A stretch of DNA of 8,447 bases, taken from NCBI GenBank assembly GCA_016873375.1, contig VGXJ01000065.1, positions 1 through 8,447 of the forward strand. Reading direction: 5' to 3'. Position 1 is the first letter of the stretch; every line of letters begins with the position of its first letter. A program made the position numbers and the translations under genes. Shown in pieces: positions 1 to 6,122 of the stretch. The notes below the pieces were generated by a model, which ran no database searches, was not told the origin of the DNA, and worked only from the letters and a program-made list of their open reading frames with translations. The stretch comes from Phycisphaerae bacterium (lineage in GTDB: Bacteria; Planctomycetota; Phycisphaerae; Phycisphaerales; SM1A02).

Positions 1-1505
1 GCGCCGCGCTGCTTGGCCACGCGCTCGACCTGGTCCAGGTACGACTGGATGTTCTCGCGCGGCTTGACCTGCTGCGCTGCACGCAGCAAGGGGAGCGCCT
101 CGGCGTACTTGCCTTGGCTCACGAGCAGCTGCGCATGGCGCACCTTGGCATCGGCCTCGAACTTCTCGATCTTCGCGGCGGCTTCGTAGTTGAAGATCGC
201 GCGATCTGGATCGCCGGTGCGCTGGTGGTACTGGCCGAGCAGGATCAGCGCCTCGCCGTCCATCGGATCGAGCGCCACGATCTCGGCGAGCACCTGGGCT
301 TCTTCCTCGCCGGCACCCTTGGCTACGGCCAGTCGCGAGCGCAGTTTGAGCAGGTCCTTGCGATCGTTCGCGGAGAGGTCGTTGCCGTAGATCCGCTCCA
401 TGGCTGAGATGAGCGATTCGCTCTCGTCGTTCGCCTGGCGCGCGATGAGCACGCGGCACGCGCGGATGCCGCGCTCGGCGGGACCGCGCGGGGTCATCTC
501 CATCGCGCGGCTGTAGCAGCGCACCGCGTCGGCGTAGAGGCCCTCGTTCACGTAGATGTCGCCGCACATGTTCAAGGTCTCGATCGTGGGCTTGCCCAAG
601 CGATCGACGATCTCGTAGTTCTGGGCAGCCTTCATCGCCTGGTTGCTGCCGAGGTACGCGTTCGCCTGGAGCATCCAGAGGTCGACCGCCTCCGGGTTCT
701 GCGCGATCAGGTCGCTCGTGAGCGTGATGGCATCGGGGTAGCTGCCCTGCTTGAAGAAGGCGCGCGCGAGGCCGAGCTTCCAGTCCTTGGTCTTGGGATC
801 GAGCAAGATCGCCTGGCGGTAGGCCGACTCGGCGCCGAGCGGGTTGTCGGTGTTGCCGTAGCAGTAGCCGAGCAGGCCGAAAGTGACCGAGTCCTCGCCG
901 CCGAGCTCGACGACCTTCTGCAGGGCCTCGATCGCCTGCGGGAACTCCGACTTGCGCACGTGGATCATGCCCAGGTTCTTCCACGCACGGCGGAACTTGG
1001 GGAACTTCTCGACCGTGCGGCGGTACATCGTGGCGGCATCGTCCAGCTGCTCACGCTGGAAGAACACGTTGCCGAGCGTGAAGTCGAACGCGGGGTTGCT
1101 CGTGTCGGTCAGGTTGGGGCGCAGGAGTGCGAGCGCCTCGTCCCACTTCTCGGCGGCGATCGCCTGCAGGATGCCGACCATCGCCATCTTCTCGGGATCG
1201 GTGAGCCCGCCCGGCTCGATGTCGGTCTCGGCCTGGTAGCTCTGCACCAGGTTCCACTGCCAGCGCACATCCTTCATGAGCTGCGCGAGCTCGGGTGGGA
1301 TCGGCGGCGACTGCGGCGAGAGCGCCGGCGGCTCATACGCGATCGGCGCAGGTGGTTCGGCAGGCATCGACGGCTGCATGTTGGCGGCAGGGGCCTGCGA
1401 GGGGGCAGCGGTCGCGGCGGGCTTCGTCGTGGCCTCGGTGGCGGCCGGCTGTGCGGGTGCCTGCGCGAAGGCGGCAGCGAGCGTGATGGTCGTGATGGTG
1501 AACAT
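1..1505 (-). CDS. Secreted tetratricopeptide-repeat (TPR) protein of the TonB2-type cluster, 3' end cut by window edge
   Basis: The frame reads from ATG at 1505 through 501 codons to the window edge without a stop. The C-terminus is missing, probably only by a little, because the last TPR and a closing helix (QSYLDQVERVAK) are already present. Residues 1-14 form a short signal peptide (MFTITTITLAAAFA, likely cut before QAP). An Ala/Pro-rich linker covers about 15-70. From about 105 to 495 there are eight or so TPR-like helical pairs, for example around 138-170, 172-203, 207-238, 241-271, 275-305, 309-340, 418-449 and 452-483. ATG 1505 is preferred over the in-frame ATG at 1514 because GGAG at 1515-1518 directly abuts the latter but lies 9 bases before the former. 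TPR proteins at the end of TonB2/Ttp clusters are known in Gammaproteobacteria. A periplasmic scaffold or assembly role is inferred; no catalytic motif is visible. Confidence 0.9.
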   Translation of the reverse strand, partial: MFTITTITLAAAFAQAPAQPAATEATTKPAATAAPSQAPAANMQPSMPAEPPAPIAYEPPALSPQSPPIPPELAQLMKDVRWQWNLVQSYQAETDIEPGGLTDPEKMAMVGILQAIAAEKWDEALALLRPNLTDTSNPAFDFTLGNVFFQREQLDDAATMYRRTVEKFPKFRRAWKNLGMIHVRKSEFPQAIEALQKVVELGGEDSVTFGLLGYCYGNTDNPLGAESAYRQAILLDPKTKDWKLGLARAFFKQGSYPDAITLTSDLIAQNPEAVDLWMLQANAYLGSNQAMKAAQNYEIVDRLGKPTIETLNMCGDIYVNEGLYADAVRCYSRAMEMTPRGPAERGIRACRVLIARQANDESESLISAMERIYGNDLSANDRKDLLKLRSRLAVAKGAGEEEAQVLAEIVALDPMDGEALILLGQYHQRTGDPDRAIFNYEAAAKIEKFEADAKVRHAQLLVSQGKYAEALPLLRAAQQVKPRENIQSYLDQVERVAKQRG

Positions 1506-1514
1506 GGGGGTCAT

Positions 1515-1518
1515 CTCC
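1515..1518 (-). promoter_or_regulatory. Shine-Dalgarno GGAG for the TPR gene
   Basis: GGAG on the minus strand lies 9 bases before ATG 1505 and 0 bases before the in-frame ATG at 1514. The zero spacing makes 1514 unlikely as the used start. The site sits in the 19-base gap after the tonB stop. Confidence 0.55.
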
Positions 1519-1524
1519 GGTCGG

Positions 1525-2211
1525 TCACTTCTTCTTGGGGAACGTGATGGGAGCCATCATGCGGAAGCGCACGGGCTCGCCGTTGCGCTTGCCTGGCTCG
1601 AACTTCCAACTCTTGACGCAGTTGATCGCCACCTGGTCGAACGCCGAGTTGTTGCTGCGGCGGACCTTGGGTTCCTCGACGCGGCCCTGCTGGTTCACGA
1701 CGAAGATGACCTGCACGGTCACGTTGTCGGACTGCAGCTTCTTCAGCGCCGCGGGCACGACGGGGCTCGACTGCGCGATCACGCGCGGCTTCTGGTCGAG
1801 GTCGCCCACGCTGAAGAGGCCGTCGACCTGATCGGCTTCCGCAGCCTGCTTCATGGCTGAGCCGAGGTTCACGGCGAAGTCGCCGCCGAATCCGCCAGCA
1901 CCGCCAGTGCCGGGATTCAGCGCGAGTTCCAACTGCGAGAGATCGAGCGGCGGCGCTTCGTCCGCCAGCTTCGGCGGCTCCTGCTCCGGCGGCGGTTCCT
2001 CGGGCTTCTCTTCTTCCTGCTCGATCTCGGGTGGTGGCGGTGGCGGCGCGCTGATGCTCGCTTCCGAGAGCACCAGGTCATCCGGTGGCGTGCTGGTGAT
2101 CGACTCGAGGATCGGCAGCGCCAGCAGAATGAAGATCGCCAGCACCACACCGCCAAGTACGGCGACCGTGCGGCGCGTTCCGATGAGGATGGCTGAGACG
2201 GCCTTCCGCAT
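1525..2211 (-). CDS. tonB: TonB2-type energy transducer protein
   Basis: This is a 228-residue single-span inner-membrane protein that carries energy from the ExbB/ExbD motor to the outer-membrane receptor. It has a short basic N-terminus (RKAVSAILIGTRR), a transmembrane helix at about 15-34 and a Pro/Glu-rich periplasmic arm at about 52-88 (runs such as PPPPPPEIEQEEEKPEEPPP). A Gly-rich stretch follows at about 99-111, then a TonB C-terminal domain at about 141-226. Recognisable parts of that domain are VTVQVIFVVNQQGRVEEPKV, the central D..A..CVKSWKFEPGKRNGEPV and the closing ITFPKKK. The usual YP motif at the domain start is replaced by SPVVP, and the protein contains no histidine, so it lacks the equivalent of E. 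coli TonB His20. An in-frame ATG at 2217 overlaps the exbD stop (ATGA), but AAGGA at 2218-2222 abuts it and is spaced 6 bases from ATG 2211, which is chosen here. Translational coupling with exbD is likely either way. Confidence 0.92.
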   Translation of the reverse strand: MRKAVSAILIGTRRTVAVLGGVVLAIFILLALPILESITSTPPDDLVLSEASISAPPPPPPEIEQEEEKPEEPPPEQEPPKLADEAPPLDLSQLELALNPGTGGAGGFGGDFAVNLGSAMKQAAEADQVDGLFSVGDLDQKPRVIAQSSPVVPAALKKLQSDNVTVQVIFVVNQQGRVEEPKVRRSNNSAFDQVAINCVKSWKFEPGKRNGEPVRFRMMAPITFPKKK

Positions 2212-2213
2212 GC

Positions 2214-2618
2214 TCATTCCTTCGCGCTCGCGATGCTGACCTTCTGCGCTCCGCCGGCCTTGGCCTCATCCACGATGCGGATGAGCATGCCGGCAGGTGC
2301 GTTGGTGTCGGCCTGGATGATGACGGGAACCGGCTCCTGCGCGAGCATGCGGCGCACGAGCGTCTGCACGCCGTTCACACCGATCTCGCGCCCGCCGTAG
2401 ACGACGTCGCCCTCGGGCGTGAGCGCGATGAGGATGCTGGTCTTCTCGAGCATCTTGGCGCTGGCGACGCGGGGCTTCTCGACCTCCACGCCGGGTTCCT
2501 CGACGAACGTGGTCGTGACGATGAAGAAGATCAGCAGGATGAAGACGCAATCGAGCATCGGGCTCATGTCGATGCCCGGGCCGTCGCCATCCTGCTTGGA
2601 TTCCCTGAACTTGCCCAT
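2214..2618 (-). CDS. exbD: ExbD/TolR-family proton-channel subunit, second copy
   Basis: This 134-residue protein has the full ExbD layout: a short cytoplasmic N-terminus (1-20), one transmembrane helix (about 21-37) and a periplasmic domain (about 38-134). The conserved GIDMSPMLDCVFILLIFF segment carries the membrane aspartate at residue 23, equivalent to Asp25 of E. coli ExbD and thought to carry protons. The periplasmic domain shows the family's V.P.IIQAD.....G.....D.....G....SIA pattern. ATG 2618 is one base after the TGA of the preceding exbD. AGGGG at 2627-2631 lies 8 bases upstream and its stop overlaps the longer tonB frame. Residues 14-49 are almost identical to the upstream paralogue, whereas the periplasmic part is only about one-third identical, so the two are unlikely to be simply redundant. 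It is expected to form a dimer inside an ExbB pentamer, as known for the family. Confidence 0.93.
   Translation of the reverse strand: MGKFRESKQDGDGPGIDMSPMLDCVFILLIFFIVTTTFVEEPGVEVEKPRVASAKMLEKTSILIALTPEGDVVYGGREIGVNGVQTLVRRMLAQEPVPVIIQADTNAPAGMLIRIVDEAKAGGAQKVSIASAKE
2218..2222 (-). promoter_or_regulatory. Shine-Dalgarno AAGGA deciding the tonB start
   Basis: AAGGA lies inside the end of the upstream exbD. It has no spacing to ATG 2217 but 6 bases to the in-frame ATG at 2211, so the third codon of the long frame is the better start. The two candidate products differ by only two residues (MS). Confidence 0.5.
2521..2579. repeat. Near-identical exbD membrane-segment repeat, copy 2 (partner 2927-2985)
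   Basis: Aligning 2521-2579 with 2927-2985 by hand gives 56 of 59 matching bases, with three scattered substitutions and no gaps. The segment encodes the GIDMSPMLDC motif and the transmembrane helix of each ExbD. Many of the matches fall at synonymous positions. The flanking periplasmic-domain coding is much more diverged. Confidence 0.8.
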
Positions 2619-2622
2619 GTCA
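2607..2622 (-). repeat. Identical start-junction repeat, exbD copy 2 (partner 3016-3031)
   Basis: TGACATGGGCAAGTTC spans the stop of the preceding gene, one spacer base and the first four codons (MGKF) of exbD. The same 16 bases occur at 3016-3031 in front of the other exbD. Confidence 0.85.
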
Positions 2623-3027
2623 GCTGCCCCTGTTGGCGATGCTCACCTTGGTCGCGCCCGCCGAGCGCGCTTGGTCCATGACCTTGACCATGAGCCCCGA
2701 TGGCGCCAGCCGCTCGGCCTGGATGACCACCGGCACGTCCTCGGTCGAGATCGCTCGCTTGACGATCGACGGCACGCGGTCGATCCCGATGGCCGCACCA
2801 TCGTGGAGGATCGTGCCCTTGGCATCGACCACGAAGACGCAGTTGGGCTTCTGCTGGTTGCTCGCCGCCGCGGGCTGCGGCTTCTCGACTTCGATGCCAC
2901 GCTCCTCGACGAAGGTCGTGGTGATGATGAAGAAGATCAGGAGGATGAAGACGCAGTCGAGCATCGGGCTCATGTCGATGCCTGGCTCGCCGCCTGAGTC
3001 GTCGCTGGATGAGGAGAACTTGCCCAT
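2620..3027 (-). CDS. exbD: ExbD/TolR-family proton-channel subunit, first copy
   Basis: This 135-residue ExbD protein has a Ser/Asp-rich cytoplasmic N-terminus (FSSSSDDSGGEP, residues 4-15), a transmembrane helix at about 22-38 with the proton-carrying aspartate at residue 24 (SPMLDCVF), and a periplasmic domain ending VSIANRGS. The frame stays open upstream to 3222, but only ATG 3027 gives a normal ExbD N-terminus. It also has the strong ribosome site GGGGAGGA at 3036-3043, and the longer version would read through the end of the preceding exbB in another frame. The start follows the exbB stop by one base, so coupling is likely. The periplasmic domain holds a cysteine at residue 63 and a Gln/Asn-rich linker (SNQQKPN) not present in the downstream copy. 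With the two ExbB proteins it should form the inner-membrane motor; whether both ExbDs sit in the same motor is unknown. Confidence 0.93.
   Translation of the reverse strand: MGKFSSSSDDSGGEPGIDMSPMLDCVFILLIFFIITTTFVEERGIEVEKPQPAAASNQQKPNCVFVVDAKGTILHDGAAIGIDRVPSIVKRAISTEDVPVVIQAERLAPSGLMVKVMDQARSAGATKVSIANRGS
2627..2631 (-). promoter_or_regulatory. Shine-Dalgarno AGGGG for the second exbD
   Basis: AGGGG lies within the last codons of the first exbD, 8 bases before ATG 2618, giving the downstream copy its own ribosome site as well as possible coupling across the TGA-C-ATG junction. Confidence 0.45.
2927..2985. repeat. Near-identical exbD membrane-segment repeat, copy 1 (partner 2521-2579)
   Basis: This is the partner of the 59-base segment 406 bases away in the second exbD. 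It points to tandem duplication with later homogenisation or strong constraint on the membrane half. Confidence 0.8.
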
Positions 3028-3031
3028 GTCA
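3016..3031 (-). repeat. Identical start-junction repeat, exbD copy 1 (partner 2607-2622)
   Basis: This is the second occurrence of TGACATGGGCAAGTTC, here joining the exbB stop to the first exbD. The shared stop-spacer-start block supports origin of the pair by tandem duplication. Confidence 0.85.
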
Positions 3032-3736
3032 ACCGTCCTCCCCGGCCAGAAGGGGTTCGTCGTCGGCGTCGTCGTGCGTGTCTGCGTCGGCGCCTGCGGC
3101 CTCGTCGGCTGTACCGGCCTCGGCGTGGCGCAAGCAGAGCAGTCGCGCTCGATCGAGGCACTCCAAGGTCGCGTCCAGCCGCTGCTGCAGCGCGTAGTGG
3201 AAGAAGACGCCCGGAAGCGCAACGACCAGGCCGGCTTCCGTGGTGATCAGCGCCTCCGAAATGCCCTTGGCGATCGCGCCCATGGTCTGCTCGCCACCCG
3301 AGCCCGAAGCGAGCGCGCCGAACGTGGCGAGCATGCCCGTGACCGTGCCGAAGAGCCCCAGCAGCGGAGCGGTGTTCGAGCAGATCCGCATGATGCGCAG
3401 TTGCCGCTCGACGGGCTCAATGCTGGTCGTGGCGAACTCATCGAAGGTCGTGTCGACCGCAGCGCGCGAGCCACTGGTCGCTGCACGGCGCACGAGCCCA
3501 CGAAGCCCGCCGTGACGCGCCGATGCCGGCGATGCGACCCAGCGAGCGAGCCCCCGATCGCCGCGCGGCCACAGTCCGCCGAACGCAAGCGTCAGGAGCA
3601 CGTTCATCCCGACGGCGCACATGAGGAGCGCCACGAACCCGATCGCGTACATCGACGGTCCGCCGGCGTTCCAGATCTCGAGCGCGCGCTCGAGGGTGCT
3701 GGGCTGCATGACGAGGTTGGTCGTGGCGTCGTCCAT
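3029..3736 (-). CDS. exbB: ExbB/TolQ/MotA-family proton-channel protein (short, TonB2-type ExbB)
   Basis: This 235-residue inner-membrane protein has three predicted helices at about 28-51, 120-143 and 157-184, as in ExbB. The hallmark segments are APLLGLFGTVTGML (about 123-136) and KGISEALITTEAGLVVALPG (about 157-176). They keep the pore threonine near 131 and the glutamate at 161 that match Thr148 and Glu176 of E. coli ExbB. The C-terminus is an Asp/Glu/Ala-rich tail (about 205-235, with DTHDDADDE) that is longer and more acidic than I expect for ExbB. It starts three bases after the stop of the long ExbB gene. No clear ribosome site precedes ATG 3736, so translation is probably coupled; an in-frame ATG at 3709 (MQPSTLERALEIWNAGG) is the alternative and also lacks one. 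It is expected to form the pentameric ring around ExbD and TonB. Confidence 0.92.
   Translation of the reverse strand: MDDATTNLVMQPSTLERALEIWNAGGPSMYAIGFVALLMCAVGMNVLLTLAFGGLWPRGDRGLARWVASPASARHGGLRGLVRRAATSGSRAAVDTTFDEFATTSIEPVERQLRIMRICSNTAPLLGLFGTVTGMLATFGALASGSGGEQTMGAIAKGISEALITTEAGLVVALPGVFFHYALQQRLDATLECLDRARLLCLRHAEAGTADEAAGADADTHDDADDEPLLAGEDG
3036..3043 (-). promoter_or_regulatory. Strong Shine-Dalgarno GGGGAGGA fixing the first exbD start
   Basis: This is the best ribosome site in the window. It lies 8 bases before ATG 3027, inside the end of the upstream exbB, and supports the 135-residue product over a longer in-frame alternative beginning at 3222. Confidence 0.6.
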
Positions 3737-3739
3737 CGA

Positions 3740-5173
3740 TCAGGTGCCGGGCTGGGCCTGCTCGCGCTTGATGAGCGTGTTCATGAAGCTCAGGCCGGTC
3801 GCTTCCATGCGTCCGACGATGCCGCGGGCCTGGGCCGACAGGAACGCGTGCATGAGCAGGCAGGGGATGGCGACGATCAGGCCGTACTCCGTCGTGATGA
3901 GCGCCTCGGAGATGCCGCCAGAGAGCGTCTTCACGTCACCGGTGCCGTAGATCTCGATCATCTTGAACGTGTTCATGATGCCGGTCACCGTACCGAGCAG
4001 GCCGAGCAGCGGCGCTGCCGCCGCGCTGATCGCGAGGAAGGGGAGCATCGAGTTGACGCTCGTCTTCGTGCGAGCGACGACCTCGAACATCTGTTCTTCG
4101 ATCGCGTCACGGGACGTGCCGAGCGCGTCGGTGCCCACCGCAACCATGCGGCCAGCGGGTCCGGCGAGCTTGCGCGCCAGCTCCTGCGCGCGGGCATCGT
4201 CGTGCTCCTCGATGGCCTTGAGCACGGCCTTGACGCGACGTCGGCTGGGCGTGCGCACGAAGAGCATCATGATCCACTTCACGATGCCCACGAGCCAGGC
4301 GATGCCGGCGACGATGCCGATGGGCCACATGACCGGGCCGCCCTTGGCGATGTGCTCCCAGAGCGACTCCTCGCTCTGGGCGATCTTGTTTGCGCTGCCG
4401 AGCGTGGGATCGAACGGCATCAGGCCGGTGCCTGCCACGAAGAAGTCGTTGCCGGCCTTGGCGAGCATCGGGTCGGCGAAGGGTGTGATGTTGGGTTCGA
4501 GCGAGCCGAGCTTCTGCTCGGCGGTGCCGACAGCCGAGCCGTCGTTGGCGTGGAAGATCGCGGTCGGACCCGTGACCACGAACGCGCCCTCGCGCACCGT
4601 TCCGCCCAGATCGACTGCCGTGCCATCGAAGCGAGTGCCGCCGAAGGCTCCCTCGATGCGATCCAGGGAGGCCTCGAGCGCCTTGAGCTGCGCTTCGAAG
4701 ACCTGCTGCTTGGACTTGGAGGAGTCCTCAGCCGCGTTGCGGGCGCCTTCGAGCGGGGCGCGCCAGTGCTGCAGCTCGGCGATGTGCAGGCCCGTCTCCA
4801 CGTTGCGCAGGTACTCGGTCATCAGATTGGAGAGGTAGGCGACCTCTTCCTGACGGCCCTTGATCTCGTTGGAGAGATTGGTCAGGTCCAGCGCACGGCT
4901 GTCGGCGACACGCTGCACCTGCTGCAGCTTCTGGCGCGCATCGATGAGCTGGTTTTCGAGTTCGCCGATGCGGCGTGTGAGCGGCACCTTTTCGGTGGCC
5001 ACGCGCTCGCGCAGCACGCTCAGTTCATTGAGTGCCGCGGCGAGCTGGTTCTCGACCTGGCTCGAGGCGGCGGAGAAGGTCGGGCCAGCAGGCGCCTGCA
5101 CAGGAGCCGCCGCGGGTGCGCCGGCAGGGGATTGCGCGAGGGTGATGGAGAGGATGGCGGTGATCATCAGCAT
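3740..5173 (-). CDS. ttpC: TtpC-type long MotA/TolQ/ExbB proton-channel protein with periplasmic domain
   Basis: This 477-residue protein fuses a periplasmic region to an ExbB channel. Residues 1-13 look like a signal peptide (MLMITAILSITLA, likely cut before QSP), followed by an Ala/Pro linker to about 30. A heptad-like coiled coil covers about 36-112, and a Gly-rich, probably beta-type segment covers about 177-262, ending in MPFDPTLG. The channel part has helices at about 281-305, 375-402 and 418-445. Hallmarks are APLLGLLGTVTGIMNTF (about 387-403) and GGISEALITTEYGLIVAIP (about 419-437), with Glu423 and Thr395 matching the pore residues of ExbB. Proteins of this shape (TtpC) are required for Vibrio TonB2 systems and are thought to help TonB2 reach receptors. 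ATG 5173 has a weak GGAA site at 5181-5184, 7 bases upstream; an in-frame ATG follows at 5167. The gene follows the DUF3450 gene by 19 bases. Confidence 0.92.
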   Translation of the reverse strand: MLMITAILSITLAQSPAGAPAAAPVQAPAGPTFSAASSQVENQLAAALNELSVLRERVATEKVPLTRRIGELENQLIDARQKLQQVQRVADSRALDLTNLSNEIKGRQEEVAYLSNLMTEYLRNVETGLHIAELQHWRAPLEGARNAAEDSSKSKQQVFEAQLKALEASLDRIEGAFGGTRFDGTAVDLGGTVREGAFVVTGPTAIFHANDGSAVGTAEQKLGSLEPNITPFADPMLAKAGNDFFVAGTGLMPFDPTLGSANKIAQSEESLWEHIAKGGPVMWPIGIVAGIAWLVGIVKWIMMLFVRTPSRRRVKAVLKAIEEHDDARAQELARKLAGPAGRMVAVGTDALGTSRDAIEEQMFEVVARTKTSVNSMLPFLAISAAAAPLLGLLGTVTGIMNTFKMIEIYGTGDVKTLSGGISEALITTEYGLIVAIPCLLMHAFLSAQARGIVGRMEATGLSFMNTLIKREQAQPGT

Positions 5174-5192
5174 GGTGGTGTTCCGTGGTCGG

Positions 5193-6122
5193 TCAGTTGC
5201 CCTTCAGCGGGATCGACACATACGCGGCGGGCTTCTCGTTCTTCAGGATGGCGACCATCTGGGCGATGGTCGGCGCGTTCTCGTTGGACTCGGTCCAGGT
5301 CCAGCCTTCCGGCGTGCCGCGGCCGATGCCTGCCACACGACCATTGGCGCCGACGTAGTAGCCCTGCGCCAGGCCGAGGTAGACGGTCGTGACCTCGAGC
5401 GTGGTGCCATCGGCGAGCTTGCGGATCTCGCTGGCCTGCGTGAGTTCGCGGTTGAACCGGTTGATCTCGTTCACGATCCCGATCACGTTCTGGAAGCGGA
5501 CGGCCAGCGGCAGGCTCGAAGCTGCACCGTCTTCGGGCAGACGCTGTGCAAGCGGCTTGATCTTCTCGGCGAGCGGGGTCGGCAGCCGCTTCACGATGGC
5601 CTTGACGCGTGCTTCGATCGCACTGGCGACTGTGGCGAGCTGCGCCGAGGCATTCTTCAGCGTGCCCGCCTCCCGCGCGAGCGTGTCGCGCTTGCGGTCG
5701 GCCTCGGTGAGCGTGGCGTCGACTTCCTTGGTGCGGTCGGCGAGCGTCTTGAGTTCGCGATCCAGGACGTCGATGCGCGAGTCGAGCAGGTCCTTGCCCA
5801 GCGCCCAGTCGCGGCGTTCGACGCCGATCGTGCGGCGGGTCTCGACCCACTTCTCGAGCGCGTCGCGCGTGAGTTCGATGCGCTCGCGGACTTCGGCTTG
5901 CGCCGCGACCGCCGGGTCGATGGCGGGCGCCGGCGCTGCCTGCGGGGCAGCGGGCTGCGGTGCGGGAGCTGCCGTGGTCGCAGGTGCAGCGTTGGTCGCA
6001 GGTGCCTGCGTTGCGGGCGCGGCCGCCGGCTGCGGAGCTGCGGTCGGCGCGGCATCCTGTGCGACCGCCGTGAGCGAGGCCGCGAGCGCGGCGATGGGGA
6101 GGAGCGTGCGGATCGGGTTCAT
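5193..6122 (-). CDS. DUF3450-family periplasmic coiled-coil protein of TonB2-type cluster
   Basis: This 309-residue exported protein has a signal peptide at 1-21 (NPIRTLLPIAALAASLTAVA, cut before QDA). A low-complexity Ala/Pro/Thr linker covers about 23-70, and a long charged coiled coil covers about 76-178. A conserved C-terminal region at about 208-280 carries RFQNVIGIVNEINRFNRELT and then YLGLAQGYYVGANGRVAGIG and GWTW. This pattern matches DUF3450, a family of unknown biochemical function found directly upstream of ttpC-exbB-exbD-tonB in many TonB2 clusters. A periplasmic stator or spacer role with the TtpC coiled coil is inference only. The longer frame starts at ATG 6128, but GAGGA at 6132-6136 is only 3 bases from it and 9 bases from ATG 6122, so 6122 is chosen. 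The gene begins 12 bases after the receptor stop. Confidence 0.9.
   Translation of the reverse strand: MNPIRTLLPIAALAASLTAVAQDAAPTAAPQPAAAPATQAPATNAAPATTAAPAPQPAAPQAAPAPAIDPAVAAQAEVRERIELTRDALEKWVETRRTIGVERRDWALGKDLLDSRIDVLDRELKTLADRTKEVDATLTEADRKRDTLAREAGTLKNASAQLATVASAIEARVKAIVKRLPTPLAEKIKPLAQRLPEDGAASSLPLAVRFQNVIGIVNEINRFNRELTQASEIRKLADGTTLEVTTVYLGLAQGYYVGANGRVAGIGRGTPEGWTWTESNENAPTIAQMVAILKNEKPAAYVSIPLKGN
5975..6005. repeat. Short direct repeat in Ala/Pro linker coding
   Basis: The 13-base unit TGGTCGCAGGTGC occurs at 5975-5987 and again at 5993-6005. It encodes APAT-type linker repeats in the DUF3450 protein. An 18-base period keeps the frame, so copy-number change would lengthen or shorten the linker without disruption. 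Confidence 0.6.

Noticed and set aside
1506..1524. Promoter or terminator in the 19-base gap between tonB and the TPR gene (and the similar gap at 5174-5192)
   Set aside because: The gaps are too short for a promoter with -35 and -10 boxes, and no GC-rich hairpin followed by a T-run is visible; the gaps hold only ribosome sites.
960..1860. Plus-strand frames of about 195 codons opposite the TPR and tonB genes
   Set aside because: They have Arg/Gly/His-rich composition, no domain and no consistent ribosome site, and they are antisense to genes with clear family motifs.
2620..3222. 200-residue version of the first ExbD starting at 3222
   Set aside because: The extra 65 residues are an out-of-frame reading of the exbB 3' end. 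ATG 3027 has a strong ribosome site and gives a normal ExbD N-terminus.
2633..5392. 919-codon open frame on the plus strand, antisense to exbD, exbB and ttpC
   Set aside because: The product is low-complexity, Arg/Ala/His/Asp-rich and resembles no family. It lies wholly antisense to clear ExbB/ExbD genes, and the GC-biased third positions of those genes remove stops from this frame.
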